Below are positions 32,470-41,876 of a DNA stretch of 64,000 bases, one piece after another. The first letter of the stretch is position 1. Each line of letters begins with the position of its first letter. Position numbers and translations under genes: made by a program. Under the pieces are notes generated by a model, which was given only the letters and a program-made list of their open reading frames with translations, was not told where the DNA came from and ran no database searches. The DNA comes from Bacillota bacterium (lineage in GTDB: Bacteria; Bacillota; Clostridia; Christensenellales; Aristaeellaceae): NCBI GenBank assembly GCA_023392515.1, contig JAEVYX010000126.1:1-64000 (forward strand). The letters run 5' to 3'.

Positions 32470-33435
32470 TTACAGGTGATGACAAGCTACCTGATGGGTA
32501 TCGGATATCTGGGTGAATTCCGGCATTTTTTCCTTACATATCGCACTGCAGCGGCTGCAGCGGGTATGGAAGGGGCAGCCGCTGGGGGGATTGGCGGGAC
32601 TGGGCACATCCCCATGAAGGAGGATGCGGTTCTTTTTCAAAAGAGGGTCTTTTACCGGAACGGCGGAAAGCAGTGCCTGGGTATAGGGGTGGCATGGGTT
32701 TTCATATACCTCTTTTGTATCACCTGTCTCCATAATTCGGCCCAGGTACATGACCCCAACGCTGTTGCTGATATGGCGCACCACATTCAAGTCGTGGGAA
32801 ATAAAGATCAGGGACAGGTTCATATCCTGCTTTAGTTCCATTAACAGGTTCAATATCTGAGCCTGAATGGATACGTCCAGCGCGGATATGGGCTCGTCCG
32901 CCACCACAAAGCTGGGCCCGCTGATTAATGCCCGGGCAATGGAGATACGCTGCTTTTGTCCGCCGGAAAACTGGTGGGGATAGCGGTTCAATTGGTCCGG
33001 GGACAGCCCCACTTTTTTCAGCATATCCTGCAGCCGGTCTTCCAGTTCGGCCTTATCCAGATTGAAGTGTATGCGCAGCGGCTCACTGAGCAATTGCCGC
33101 ACTGTCATCCGGGGGTTTAAGGAACTGTAGGGGTTTTGAAAAACAAATTGCATATCCCGACGCTTTTTGCGTAAGGCTTCCGCATCCAGTTTTGCTACGT
33201 CCTCCCCCTGAAAAAACACCTGGCCTCCGGTGGGCTCGATCAACCGTAAAATGCTTGCGCCGGTAGTGCTTTTACCGCAGCCGGATTCCCCGACAAGGGC
33301 AAATACTTCCTGCCGCCGGATTTGAAAACTCACATCCTCCACGGCATGAACGTGGCCAACCACTTTTTTCAAAACTCCGCGCTTGATGGGGAAATAGGTT
33401 TTTAAATGGCGTACATCCAATAAAATATCATTCAT
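32470..33435 (-). CDS. Oligopeptide/dipeptide ABC transporter ATPase (OppF type)
   Basis: The 321-residue ATPase has Walker A (VGESGCGKSTTG), signature FSGGQKQRISIARAL, Walker B FVVADEPISALD and the C-terminal OppF zone with clustered cysteines (CPFHTRCSRCSAICKEK), which may hold a metal cluster. The ATG at 33435 has GAGGAGG and overlaps the OppD gene end by 8 bp. The longer frame would run through OppD and is rejected. anmK follows 12 bp later. Confidence 0.93.
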   Translation of the reverse strand: MNDILLDVRHLKTYFPIKRGVLKKVVGHVHAVEDVSFQIRRQEVFALVGESGCGKSTTGASILRLIEPTGGQVFFQGEDVAKLDAEALRKKRRDMQFVFQNPYSSLNPRMTVRQLLSEPLRIHFNLDKAELEDRLQDMLKKVGLSPDQLNRYPHQFSGGQKQRISIARALISGPSFVVADEPISALDVSIQAQILNLLMELKQDMNLSLIFISHDLNVVRHISNSVGVMYLGRIMETGDTKEVYENPCHPYTQALLSAVPVKDPLLKKNRILLHGDVPSPANPPSGCPFHTRCSRCSAICKEKMPEFTQISDTHQVACHHL

Positions 33436-34423
33436 GCTGCGCCTCCTCTCCCCACAAAAAGCAGCGGCAAAGGTGATTTGGAGCGATTTCCTTGATATCC
33501 GGAGCTTTTTCCCGGCAGATGGGCATGCATTTGTCACACCGGTCGGCGAAACGGCAGCCCGGTTTCCACTGCCCGCCGGGCGGCACCATGCCGGGAATCG
33601 CATAAAGCTTTTTCTCCGCCCCACCCAAGGATGTTACTGCATGCAAAAGTCCCCTGGTATAGGGGTGGGCTGTTTCATGAAAGAGGGCGGCTACCGGAGC
33701 CTGTTCCACAACCTGCCCGGCATAAAACACCGCCACCTCTTCGCAGGTTTCGGCAATCACGCCCAGGTCATGGGTAATCATGATAATGGAAGTGTCCCTG
33801 TTTTCCTTCAGCTCGTTCATCAAATCCAGAATCTGTGCCTGAATGGTCACATCCAGCGCCGTAGTAGGTTCATCCGCAATCAAAAGCCGGGGATTGTTGA
33901 TGAGGGCAATGGCAATCATGATCCTTTGCAACTGCCCCCCTGACAATTGATGGGGATAGCTTTGCAGCGTCTGTTCAGGCCTGGGGATATTCACCTTTTT
34001 CAGCATTTCCAGGCTTACATCGTCCATGGCTTTATGACTCAGATCCTTATGGTGAAAGGACAGCGCCTCAATCATCTGCTGCCGGATGGTGAATATGGGG
34101 TCCAGCGCCGTCATGGGCTCCTGAAAGATCATGGCGATCTCCCGGCCCCGGAAGCGGCGCATTTGGGTGATATCGATTTTGTTGATATCCACCTCACCCT
34201 CCAGGCTGTCAAAGCGTATGCTGCCGCCGGTAACCCGAAGGGGATAGGGCAGCAATTGCATAACAGACGAGGCGGTAATGCTTTTGCCGCAGCCGGATTC
34301 CCCTACAATCCCAAAGCTTTGCCGGCGCTTGATTGTCAGGTTGACACCTTCCACCAGGCGCACCGTTTCTTTTTTTCGGGGGGTTTCAATGACCAGGTCC
34401 CTTATTTCAAGTAAATTATCCAT
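33428..34423 (-). CDS. Oligopeptide/dipeptide ABC transporter ATPase (OppD type)
   Basis: The 331-residue ATPase has Walker A VGESGCGKSITA, MIFQEPMTALDP, signature LSGGQLQRIMIAIAL, Walker B LLIADEPTTALD and the Cys-bearing tail (CRFADRCDKCMPICREK). It pairs with the OppF-type subunit. Start and stop overlap or lie within 12 bp of neighbours, showing one operon. Confidence 0.93.
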   Translation of the reverse strand: MDNLLEIRDLVIETPRKKETVRLVEGVNLTIKRRQSFGIVGESGCGKSITASSVMQLLPYPLRVTGGSIRFDSLEGEVDINKIDITQMRRFRGREIAMIFQEPMTALDPIFTIRQQMIEALSFHHKDLSHKAMDDVSLEMLKKVNIPRPEQTLQSYPHQLSGGQLQRIMIAIALINNPRLLIADEPTTALDVTIQAQILDLMNELKENRDTSIIMITHDLGVIAETCEEVAVFYAGQVVEQAPVAALFHETAHPYTRGLLHAVTSLGGAEKKLYAIPGMVPPGGQWKPGCRFADRCDKCMPICREKAPDIKEIAPNHLCRCFLWGEEAQHE

Positions 34424-34435
34424 CTTCCCGCCCCC

Positions 34436-35320
34436 TTACAATTTCAATTTCGGGTCCAGCACATCCCGCAGGCTGTCCCCGAGAATATTGAAAGACAAGA
34501 TGGTCAGGATGATGAACAGCGCCGGGAAAATCACCAGCCAGGGCGCCATTTCCATATACTTTCGGCTGTCAGACAGCATGGAACCCCAGGACGGATCGGG
34601 GGGCTGAATGCCCAGGCCCAGAAAGCTCATGGATGCTTCGGTCAGAATGGCCCCGGACAGGGCCAGCGTTGCCTGCACCGTAAAGGGTGCCATAATGTTT
34701 GGTGTTACATGGCGAAACAGTATGGCAAAAGACTTTAGACCAATGCTCCGGGCATTTTGAATATAGTCCATGGATTTGACTGACTTTACCGAGGCCCTGA
34801 CTGTGCGGGTAAACACGGGGATGTTCACAATACCGATGGCAATCATGGTGTTGATGATGCTGGTGCCCAAAGCCGACACGATGAACAGCGCCAGCAGAAT
34901 AGATGGGAAGGCAAAAATAATATCCATGACCATCATGATCGTGCTTTCTACTTTTCCTTCAAAGTAGCCTGCCATCATGCCGAAAAGGTACCCGAATCCC
35001 GCGGCAATGCCCACGGAAATTATGCCTACCACTAACGATACCCTTGCCCCATAGATGATCCGGCTGAATACATCCCGGCCGAAGTTGTCGGTACCGAATA
35101 GGAAGGAGGAGGTTGGAGCCATCAGCTTTGCGGTCTTTCCGCCTACCTTTACCATTTCCGCCACGTCATAGGGGGCAATCAAAGGGGCAAAAACAGCCAT
35201 GATGATGACCAGAACCACACCTATCATGCCCCATCGGCCCAGGCTGTCGGCCCACAGGTTTTGCAAAAGCGTCGTTTCCCCGGAGGACAGGCGCTTGCGG
35301 TTGACGGTTGCTTTTTTCAT
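34436..35320 (-). CDS. Oligopeptide/dipeptide ABC transporter permease (OppC type)
   Basis: The 294-residue membrane protein has a charged N-terminal tail, a first membrane segment (MIGVVLVIIMAVFAPLIAPY), FGTDNFGRDVFSRIIYG and the coupling motif region ILTEASMSFLGLGIQPPDPSWG typical of OppC/DppC. It forms the pore with the OppB-type protein 15 bp upstream. Confidence 0.95.
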   Translation of the reverse strand: MKKATVNRKRLSSGETTLLQNLWADSLGRWGMIGVVLVIIMAVFAPLIAPYDVAEMVKVGGKTAKLMAPTSSFLFGTDNFGRDVFSRIIYGARVSLVVGIISVGIAAGFGYLFGMMAGYFEGKVESTIMMVMDIIFAFPSILLALFIVSALGTSIINTMIAIGIVNIPVFTRTVRASVKSVKSMDYIQNARSIGLKSFAILFRHVTPNIMAPFTVQATLALSGAILTEASMSFLGLGIQPPDPSWGSMLSDSRKYMEMAPWLVIFPALFIILTILSFNILGDSLRDVLDPKLKL

Positions 35321-35335
35321 ACTGCCTGCTCCTCC

Positions 35336-36280
35336 CTAATTATAAGAAATCCGCGGATCGACATAGGTATATAAAATGTCTACCAGCAAATTTATCGTCA
35401 CGTACAAAAAGGCAATGAACAAAACGCATCCCTGGACTACGGGATAATCCCGCTGGTTGATAGCGGTCAGGACCATTTGCCCTAAACCCGGCAGAGAAAA
35501 TATCTGCTCTACCACCACCGTGCCGCCCAATAAGCTGCCAAACTGCATGCCTACCAGTGTGATAATTGGAATGCAGCCGTTTTTCAAAGCATGCTTAAAA
35601 ATTGTTACCCGCTCCGACGCGCCCTTGGCGCGCACGGCTTTGATAAAGTCTTGGCGCATAACTTCCAATATGGAGGAGCGGGTCATGCGCATGACAGAGC
35701 CGGACATGATGGCCCCCAGCACAATGGCCGGAAGGATCATGATTTGCAGGTTCACCGCCGGGTTCTCCATAAAGTTCACGAATCCTACCGGCGGGTAATA
35801 CCCGAAGGCTTTTGATAAAAATAAAATCAGAAGCGTTGCAAAAGCAAAATTGGGCATAGACACGCCAAGCAAGGCGGTTACCCGCACCACTTTATCCACC
35901 CAGGTGTTCCGCTTCAAGGCCGAAAGGATGCCCAAGGGAATGGCAATGATCCAGGAGATTACGCATGCCAGCAAAGTGAGTTCAGCAGAAATGCGGAAGC
36001 GGTTCATGATTTCGGGAAAGATTTCCGCACCTGTGCGGAATGACACGCCGAAATCTCCCTTCACGGCATTTCCAATCCAGGTCAAATACTGCATATACAG
36101 CGGTTGATCCAGACCCAGGCGCTTTTCCCACATAGCCCTAAGCTCTGGTGTCGCTTCAATGCCCAGCATGCCGGAGACTACGTCCCCCGGTATCAGCTGC
36201 ATAATGATGAATATACACAGGCTGATGCCGATCAATACTGGGATGAGCATCAAAAGCCTGCGCAGGATGTAATCGCGCAT
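35336..36280 (-). CDS. Oligopeptide/dipeptide ABC transporter permease (OppB type)
   Basis: The 314-residue membrane protein begins MRDYILRRLLMLIPVLIGIS and has PGDVV, LGLDQPLYMQYL, the coupling motif VRAKGASE and the closing VDILYTYVDPRISYN, all standard for OppB/DppB. It starts 84 bp after the binding-protein gene, separated by a terminator-like hairpin. Confidence 0.95.
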   Translation of the reverse strand: MRDYILRRLLMLIPVLIGISLCIFIIMQLIPGDVVSGMLGIEATPELRAMWEKRLGLDQPLYMQYLTWIGNAVKGDFGVSFRTGAEIFPEIMNRFRISAELTLLACVISWIIAIPLGILSALKRNTWVDKVVRVTALLGVSMPNFAFATLLILFLSKAFGYYPPVGFVNFMENPAVNLQIMILPAIVLGAIMSGSVMRMTRSSILEVMRQDFIKAVRAKGASERVTIFKHALKNGCIPIITLVGMQFGSLLGGTVVVEQIFSLPGLGQMVLTAINQRDYPVVQGCVLFIAFLYVTINLLVDILYTYVDPRISYN

Positions 36281-36308
36281 GACGCATCTCCTTCAAAGGG
36301 AAAATGGA

Positions 36309-36353
36309 GAAAGGCCGCGCCCCCGCCCGTGGGGGAGGGAACGCGGCCCTTTT
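36309..36353 (-). terminator. Attenuating hairpin between binding-protein and permease genes
   Basis: AAGGCCGCG and CGCGGCCCTT pair over about 9 bp around an inner CCCCC/GGGGG pairing. On the minus strand it is placed 12 bp after the binding-protein stop and should lower read-through into the permeases. Confidence 0.75.
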
Positions 36354-36364
36354 AAGACGATGGA

Positions 36365-37882
36365 TTACTTGGTTAGCGTCGCTTTGGAAAAGTCATTGGC
36401 ATTGGACGCATTGGGGGTAAATCCGGTGAGTTCCTTCCTTGCGAAGAAATAGTCCATGGGGCTGGCAAAGGTCACGTTGGGGCATTCCTCCAGAATGATA
36501 TTCATGGCTTCCTGATAATATCCACGGCGGGCCTCTGTATCGGTCGTGCCGGCACCCAAAGCGCACAGTTCATCCACGCGGGCGTTGGAATAACCGGCAA
36601 TGTTGGCAGCGCCGCCTGTAGAGAAGAAGAAGGCCACAGCCCGGCTGGGATCTGAACCGGCGCCGTTTTGGCAAACCATCATCTGAAAGCTCTTGTTGTT
36701 CCATTGATCAATATATTGAGCATTTTCTACGTTTTCAACTTTGACGGTGATGCCGATTTCAGCCAACTGCTGCTGAAGCACCGTGGCCAAATCCCGCAGG
36801 GTATCCAATAGGCCTGTGGTCAACGTCACTTCAAAGCCATTGGCATATCCTGCTTCCGCCATTAAAGCCTTTGCTTTTTCAATATCCTGTTGGTACAGGG
36901 GGTGATCCTTTACCTCAACGGCCCAATGGCCCATGGAAGCGGGAGCAAACCCGGAAATCACCGCCTGGCCGTCGTACACCAGGTCGAGGATCTCGTCCCG
37001 GCTTACCGCCAGGCTGATGGCCTGGCGTACCCGCACGTCTTTGAATACGTCTAGGGACAAATTCAGGCACAGGGTTTGATAGTTGCGGCTCTGGTAGGAA
37101 AGGATCTGGATGTTGCTGTCGCCGCTGACCAGGGGCACACTAGAGGCGTTGCCCACGATCAATTGCACTTGGCCGGTGCGCAGCGCAGCCAGGCGGGCGG
37201 ACATATCGGTCATCACATAGTATTCAATGCTGTCAAAAGTGGGCTGTCCTTCCAGATAGAAGTCTTTGACGCCATTCAGTACCACACGATTGTCCGGAAC
37301 CCATTCTCCCAGGGTGTAGGGGCCGGTGCCTGCATCTGCACGTAAAATGTCGCCTTTGTTTTCTTCTACCACTTCTTTGCAGACGATGGAAGCATAGGTG
37401 CTGGACAGGTTGGCCAGGAATGGGGCGTTGATGGAGGACAATACAAACTTCACCGTATAATCATCCACCGCTTCCATGGAGGAAATCATGTTAAAGTAGT
37501 TGCCGCTGTTCCCCAAAGCGCCAAGGTCAGGGGAAAGGATGCGCTCAAAGCTATACACCACATCCGCGGCGGTCATTTCACGGCCGTTGTGGAACTTCAC
37601 ACCCTTGCGAAGATGGAACACATACGTCGTTTCATCCGGCTGTTCCCAGCTTTCAGCCAGTTCGGGGATGACATTCAGGTCCTCATCCACATCAACCAAT
37701 TGGTTGTACATCTGATTGATCATGCGAATGGAAGCAACGGCGGAAATGGTGTGGGGGTCAAAACCTACGGGTTCCGCATCGGTGCCGTACTTGAGTACAT
37801 TGGCGCTTTCTGCCAAGGCCGAAACGGAGCTTAGCCCCAGCATCATGCACAGGGCCAGAACCAGAGCGACGATCTTGCGCAT
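36365..37882 (-). CDS. Oligopeptide/muropeptide ABC substrate-binding protein (family 5)
   Basis: The 505-residue protein has a signal sequence (MRKIVALVLALCMMLGLSSVSALAES) and family 5 features: TDAEPVGFDPHTIS, LAESWEQPDETTYVFHLRKGVKFHNG, TGPYTLGEW and VRQAISLAVSRDEIL. It captures peptides or peptide-like ligands. Adjacent anmK suggests anhydro-muropeptides. The start at 37882 has GAGGG at 9 bp; ATG 37906 overlaps that site. No lipobox Cys follows the signal. Confidence 0.93.
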   Translation of the reverse strand: MRKIVALVLALCMMLGLSSVSALAESANVLKYGTDAEPVGFDPHTISAVASIRMINQMYNQLVDVDEDLNVIPELAESWEQPDETTYVFHLRKGVKFHNGREMTAADVVYSFERILSPDLGALGNSGNYFNMISSMEAVDDYTVKFVLSSINAPFLANLSSTYASIVCKEVVEENKGDILRADAGTGPYTLGEWVPDNRVVLNGVKDFYLEGQPTFDSIEYYVMTDMSARLAALRTGQVQLIVGNASSVPLVSGDSNIQILSYQSRNYQTLCLNLSLDVFKDVRVRQAISLAVSRDEILDLVYDGQAVISGFAPASMGHWAVEVKDHPLYQQDIEKAKALMAEAGYANGFEVTLTTGLLDTLRDLATVLQQQLAEIGITVKVENVENAQYIDQWNNKSFQMMVCQNGAGSDPSRAVAFFFSTGGAANIAGYSNARVDELCALGAGTTDTEARRGYYQEAMNIILEECPNVTFASPMDYFFARKELTGFTPNASNANDFSKATLTK

Positions 37883-37932
37883 ACCTGAATCCCTCTTTCC
37901 TAACATTCATCTATCCGAAAAGTCGAAAGACT

Positions 37933-38988
37933 TTAAGGAGCAACACAATCCGCCAAAGCCTGAAACAAAGCCCGGCGGTAATCGTTTGTACCGTTTTGAT
38001 TTCTTTCCTCATAGTAAAGACGGTTGGTGAATGCCACAACTCCCAAATCTTTAGCGCGGGATATGTAAATTGCAGTGCCGGTAAAGCCTGTATGCCCGCA
38101 CCCCATGGGATACATATCACCCACCTGAAAGCCCAGCCCCCGGCCGGGAGCCTGTTCCTCCATGGCACATTGGAGAAGGGGGGAGCCGGTATTCAAATAC
38201 AACCTGCACAAAGCCTCATAGGAAGCCACATCGGAAAACAGACCAGCGTGGCCTGCCACCCCTTTGAAATAGTAAAATGCATTGCCGTCGTTTACCTGGC
38301 CTTTCACCGTCTCATGAGAGCGCCAGCCGGAAAAAACAATGCCCCGCTCCCGGCACATCTCTTCTTCAATGGGGTTGCCATAGGAGGATGGGGCAATGGG
38401 CAGGGAAGAATCGGGACAATAACAAAACCCGGACAAGGAAAGGGAACGGCTTAAAAGAGCCTGTACGCATTGGCTCAAGGGGAGCTGCATAATTTCTTCT
38501 ACCAACCGGCCCAGGATGATAAAATTGATATCGCTGTATTCCACACCTTCCCGGGGCTCATACAGGGATAGAATCTCATTCAGCACAGCATAAAGGTCCC
38601 CTTCTTTTGCATAGAGGGGATACCAGGCTACCAGCCCCGAGGTATGTGTAAGCAGCTTTTCCACCGTGACATTCTGAAGGCGCTTAGCAAGACCAGGCCA
38701 TTGCGCCATTTTAGGCAAAAGTTTTAGTATGCGGTCTTCCAGCCCGAATTTCCTTTGGTCAATAAGCAGCAGCACCTGGGTAGCTGTTGCAATCTTGGTA
38801 AGGGATGCAACGTCAAAGAGGGTATCCGTTGTCACGTCCCCGAAGGCAGCCCTATACAAGGTATCATGATGTGTAAACACGCTAATAACGGCGCTGGGGA
38901 AATAACCTCTGCGCCGGAAATCTTCCGTGATGGAATCTACCGCCTGGCGGATGCGCTCCCGCAAGGCTTCACCCGGGGTTATCAACAT
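37933..38988 (-). CDS. Serine hydrolase, class C beta-lactamase fold (YbbE-like)
   Basis: The 351-residue protein has the SxxK motif in FDVASLTKIATATQ, a YSD in place of YxN (EYSDINFIILG) and a late HTGFTGTAIY in the KTG position. It lacks a signal peptide, so it is not a classic secreted beta-lactamase. Similar enzymes sit beside MurNAc recycling genes in Bacillus (ybbE). It begins the operon that ends with anmK and probably trims peptide or ester groups from imported muropeptides. The operon promoter is at 39069-39097. Confidence 0.85.
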   Translation of the reverse strand: MLITPGEALRERIRQAVDSITEDFRRRGYFPSAVISVFTHHDTLYRAAFGDVTTDTLFDVASLTKIATATQVLLLIDQRKFGLEDRILKLLPKMAQWPGLAKRLQNVTVEKLLTHTSGLVAWYPLYAKEGDLYAVLNEILSLYEPREGVEYSDINFIILGRLVEEIMQLPLSQCVQALLSRSLSLSGFCYCPDSSLPIAPSSYGNPIEEEMCRERGIVFSGWRSHETVKGQVNDGNAFYYFKGVAGHAGLFSDVASYEALCRLYLNTGSPLLQCAMEEQAPGRGLGFQVGDMYPMGCGHTGFTGTAIYISRAKDLGVVAFTNRLYYEERNQNGTNDYRRALFQALADCVAP

Positions 38989-39068
38989 AATACAAGTCCC
39001 CCAAATGAATTAAAAAAGTGTTATAGAATAGACCGGCACAAGCCGCTTTCAATTGTTATTGCTTGGCT

Positions 39069-39097
39069 ATCATACCATATTTCTCCCATATTTACAA
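39069..39097 (-). promoter_or_regulatory. Probable promoter of the serine hydrolase-Opp-anmK operon
   Basis: On the minus strand TTGTAA (39097-39092), a 17-bp spacer and TATGAT (39074-39069) lie about 80 bp upstream of the first start codon. Confidence 0.65.
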
Positions 39098-39182
39098 GTT
39101 GCATATAGCCTTCTTCACGCGGGTTGCCGTAACTGGGATTAAATAATACAAATTCAAAAAAACCATATTTGAATCAGGCATT

Positions 39183-39824
39183 TTATGAAAGAATGGAGAC
39201 AATATGCCGTGCTAACGCCAATGGGTTTTCAAGCATTGGCAGATGACAGCATTGATCAACAAAGCCAATAAGGAGCCTCTCCAAATGCTCCTTATTCAAG
39301 TTCAAGTCATCCAGCAAAAACGGGTAGTCCTTCCTTCCGCGATCGCCATACAAAGCATACACTGGATGATGAATTTGTTCCAAGTATTTTGTATAATCAA
39401 AATTCTCTTTCAGGCTGGATTTCAGCGCCATGGTATAATGCACATCTTCTTCTTTCAGCATTGCGTAAACCTTTTCGCCCAGAGTTGCTTTGTTTGATTC
39501 CATCATAAGGTTTCGGTAAAAGGGTGCTGTTGGTTTTAAAAACGATTCCAAAAGGATTGTCTTTTGAAGATGCATTTCCGGCTTGGCGGATAAATGCAAA
39601 GCGATAATCCCGCCCATGCTGTGACCAAGTATAAAATCATAAGGAGGATGGTTCACAACATGGTTCTCAAAAACCCATTCGGCCAAGTCTGCCGCCGATG
39701 AGCAGCGGATGGTTACGTCCCTTGGATAGGCAGCATAGTCTATATCAAAATCTGTAAGGTGGTCTTTTATGCCGTCCCAAACCCATGGCTGGCAATTCAA
39801 ACCGTATAAAAATAATCCGTGCAT
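39183..39824 (-). CDS. Alpha/beta hydrolase
   Basis: The 213-residue protein has LFLYGLNCQPWVWDG near the start (oxyanion region), the nucleophile elbow FILGHSMGGIIALH with Ser, an acid in HPVYALYGDRGRKD and a late His in CCHLPMLENPLAL. This is a complete catalytic triad. The substrate is unknown. The start at 39824 has GGGAGG; the longer frame lacks one. It is downstream of the AraC-type gene and may be in one unit with it. Confidence 0.85.
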   Translation of the reverse strand: MHGLFLYGLNCQPWVWDGIKDHLTDFDIDYAAYPRDVTIRCSSAADLAEWVFENHVVNHPPYDFILGHSMGGIIALHLSAKPEMHLQKTILLESFLKPTAPFYRNLMMESNKATLGEKVYAMLKEEDVHYTMALKSSLKENFDYTKYLEQIHHPVYALYGDRGRKDYPFLLDDLNLNKEHLERLLIGFVDQCCHLPMLENPLALARHIVSILS

Positions 39825-39941
39825 TTTGTCCTCCCAATTTGATGTTTTCAGACTGGCAAAGCCTATTCTACTACAAAAAGAAAGCGGCAGCATAAAAAAA
39901 TGCTGCGGCTTGTAAGGTTTGTATAAGCTCACTTTTTTTTC

Positions 39942-40793
39942 TTATTCTTTTATAACCGGAATCCAGATCTCTACATAATAATCTTCCGCATCAACATCGT
40001 TGCGAAAGTATTTCTCCATGGTGGGCAATGAAGATTGCTTATAGCTGCTCTGGGGCAAAAATTCCCCGTAGATTCTGCCCCAGGTCTTACCAAGCGTTGG
40101 GTTGATGGGGCCGACGGATTCAAAAACCAGCCACGTGGATTTGGGAATATGGGCGACCTTCAGGTCCGCCGTATCATTTTGCTCCGTTTCAATCCCAACC
40201 ATATAATCGTTATAGCCTTCCTCGTTGTAGCCAAAACAAATCCCGAGGGTAAAGTCGTTTATGCCGATTTCACACAGCCCTTGGATGGTGCCGTCTTTTT
40301 TGCATGTATCCCAGAACGCCGGTATGATATTGTTTTCCAGTGATGACGTTACGATTTTTCCTGCTACCTTGAAACTTTCTTTTTCCACCACCCGGTAATT
40401 CATCTCTTCATCCCCTTTGATCGTCAGTGTAAAGGAAAGGCGTGGGTAAGATTTTAGTTTCATATTCTGCTGTCTGGCGGCGACAGGCGAAATGCCATGC
40501 ATTTTCTTGAAGGCTACACAGAAGGCATCGGACGATTCATAGCCATATTTCATGGCGATGTCTATCACCTTGTAGTCGGTGGACTGTAATTCAAAGGCTG
40601 CCCTTGTGAGCTTTCTCCTGCGGATGTATTCGGAAAGCGTAATACCCGTTATCAGGGAAAAGGTTCGTTGAAACGACCCGGCCGGGCACAGGACAATCTT
40701 TCCGATGGCTTCAAGGCTTATCTCATCATCCAGGTGCGTTTCAATATACGTGATTACTTCATTCAGCCGGTCAATCCATTCCATGCATCCCAC
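39942..40793 (-). CDS. AraC-family regulator with GyrI-like effector domain
   Basis: The 283-residue protein starts with a two-HTH AraC domain (LDDEISLEAIGKIVLCPAGSF, VIDIAMKYGYESSDAFCVAFKK) and ends in a GyrI-like domain (MNYRVVEKESFKVAGKIVTS to the closing EDYYVEIWIPV). Relatives such as Rob and BmrR bind diverse hydrophobic molecules and control efflux or detoxification. The start is GTG at 40793 or ATG at 40784; AAAGGA is nearer the GTG. A target gene is not evident, apart from the hydrolase just downstream. Confidence 0.9.
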   Translation of the reverse strand: MGCMEWIDRLNEVITYIETHLDDEISLEAIGKIVLCPAGSFQRTFSLITGITLSEYIRRRKLTRAAFELQSTDYKVIDIAMKYGYESSDAFCVAFKKMHGISPVAARQQNMKLKSYPRLSFTLTIKGDEEMNYRVVEKESFKVAGKIVTSSLENNIIPAFWDTCKKDGTIQGLCEIGINDFTLGICFGYNEEGYNDYMVGIETEQNDTADLKVAHIPKSTWLVFESVGPINPTLGKTWGRIYGEFLPQSSYKQSSLPTMEKYFRNDVDAEDYYVEIWIPVIKE

Positions 40794-40930
40794 TCATTTC
40801 CTTTCAGACAAATTGTATCATTGATTCATTAGGTTTTCCCGTCATTTACCGCACCAAAAAAGACGGGAGGAGCAAAACGCTGTATTTGTATACCCAAATG
40901 ATATATCATCTGGGATATAAATTGCAAATC

Positions 40931-40967
40931 GAGAGGCAGGTAAGCAGTGGGCTGCTTGCCTGCCTCT
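40931..40967. terminator. Strong hairpin after the sugar ABC operon
   Basis: GAGAGGCAGG-AAGCAG pairs with CTGCTT-CCTGCCTCTC with one mismatch, about 80 bp after the last permease stop on the minus strand. The T-run is weak. It insulates the AraC gene from the transporter operon. Confidence 0.65.
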
Positions 40968-41051
40968 CTCATTTGGGCATTCTTTAGCGCTTTGATTTTG
41001 CACAAAGTTGTATAGGTTTATCAGTGGATCTGACATGATTGGCCATTCTGC

Positions 41052-41876
41052 TTATCCCTTAACTGCACCGGCTGTCAGGCCGGAAATGAGGGATTTCTGG
41101 CCAATGATAAAAACGAGGATGGACGGTACCAGAATCATGATTGCACAGGCCATAATGGGGCCATATGCATTGCCGTCGGCGTTTTGTAGCATACCAATGC
41201 CAATTTGCACTGTGCGCATCTCTGCTGAATTGGTTACCAGCAGCGGCCATAAATACTGGTTCCAAATGCCCAGGAACGTGTAAATTCCCAGCGAACCCAA
41301 AAAGGGCTTTGTTAGTGGTAGCCCTATCTTCATAAAGAACTGAAAGGAATTGCAGCCATCAATTCGGGCAGACTCGCTGAGCTCCTTGGGCAGCGATAAA
41401 AATGCCTGCCGCATGTTAAACACGCAGAATGCACTGGTCATATAGGGCAGGATCAAAGCGCCAAACTTGTCGATCATCCCCATTTTTACCACTGTAAGGT
41501 AATTTGCAATAATGATGGCCTGCCCGGGAATCATCATCGTGGCCAGCATTAGAAAGAACAAAAACTTTTGCCCTTTAAATTTTAAAATGCCAAATGCATA
41601 CCCCGCAAGGGCGCCTGTGAACAACTGACAGGCCGTGCAGGAAACAGCAACGATGACGGAATTCAGGATAAAGCGGAAGATAGGTGCCATCCGCAGCGCA
41701 TCAACATAGTTTTGTGTGTAAAAGGAGGAGGGAAACAGAGCGGGGGGATAGTTGATCAATTCAGCCTCCGTCATAAAGCTGGCGTTCAAGGCGTACAAAA
41801 GCGGTGAGATGAGAATCACACCGACGATCAGATTGACAAAGAAGAATAGCCATTTGACACTTTTACGCTCAATCAT
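41052..41876 (-). CDS. Carbohydrate ABC transporter permease (MalG type)
   Basis: The 274-residue protein has six membrane segments and the EAA coupling loop LSESARIDGCNSFQFFMKIGLPLTKP. PALFPSSFYTQNYVDAL is the family pattern before the second segment. It makes the pore with the MalF-type protein, whose stop overlaps this start by one base. No ATPase gene is in the operon; a shared MsmX-like ATPase elsewhere is expected. Confidence 0.95.
   Translation of the reverse strand: MIERKSVKWLFFFVNLIVGVILISPLLYALNASFMTEAELINYPPALFPSSFYTQNYVDALRMAPIFRFILNSVIVAVSCTACQLFTGALAGYAFGILKFKGQKFLFFLMLATMMIPGQAIIIANYLTVVKMGMIDKFGALILPYMTSAFCVFNMRQAFLSLPKELSESARIDGCNSFQFFMKIGLPLTKPFLGSLGIYTFLGIWNQYLWPLLVTNSAEMRTVQIGIGMLQNADGNAYGPIMACAIMILVPSILVFIIGQKSLISGLTAGAVKG

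Noticed and set aside
37933..38988. Antibiotic-resistance beta-lactamase
   Set aside because: The class C fold is present, but there is no signal peptide and the operon context is wall recycling, so a resistance role is not supported.
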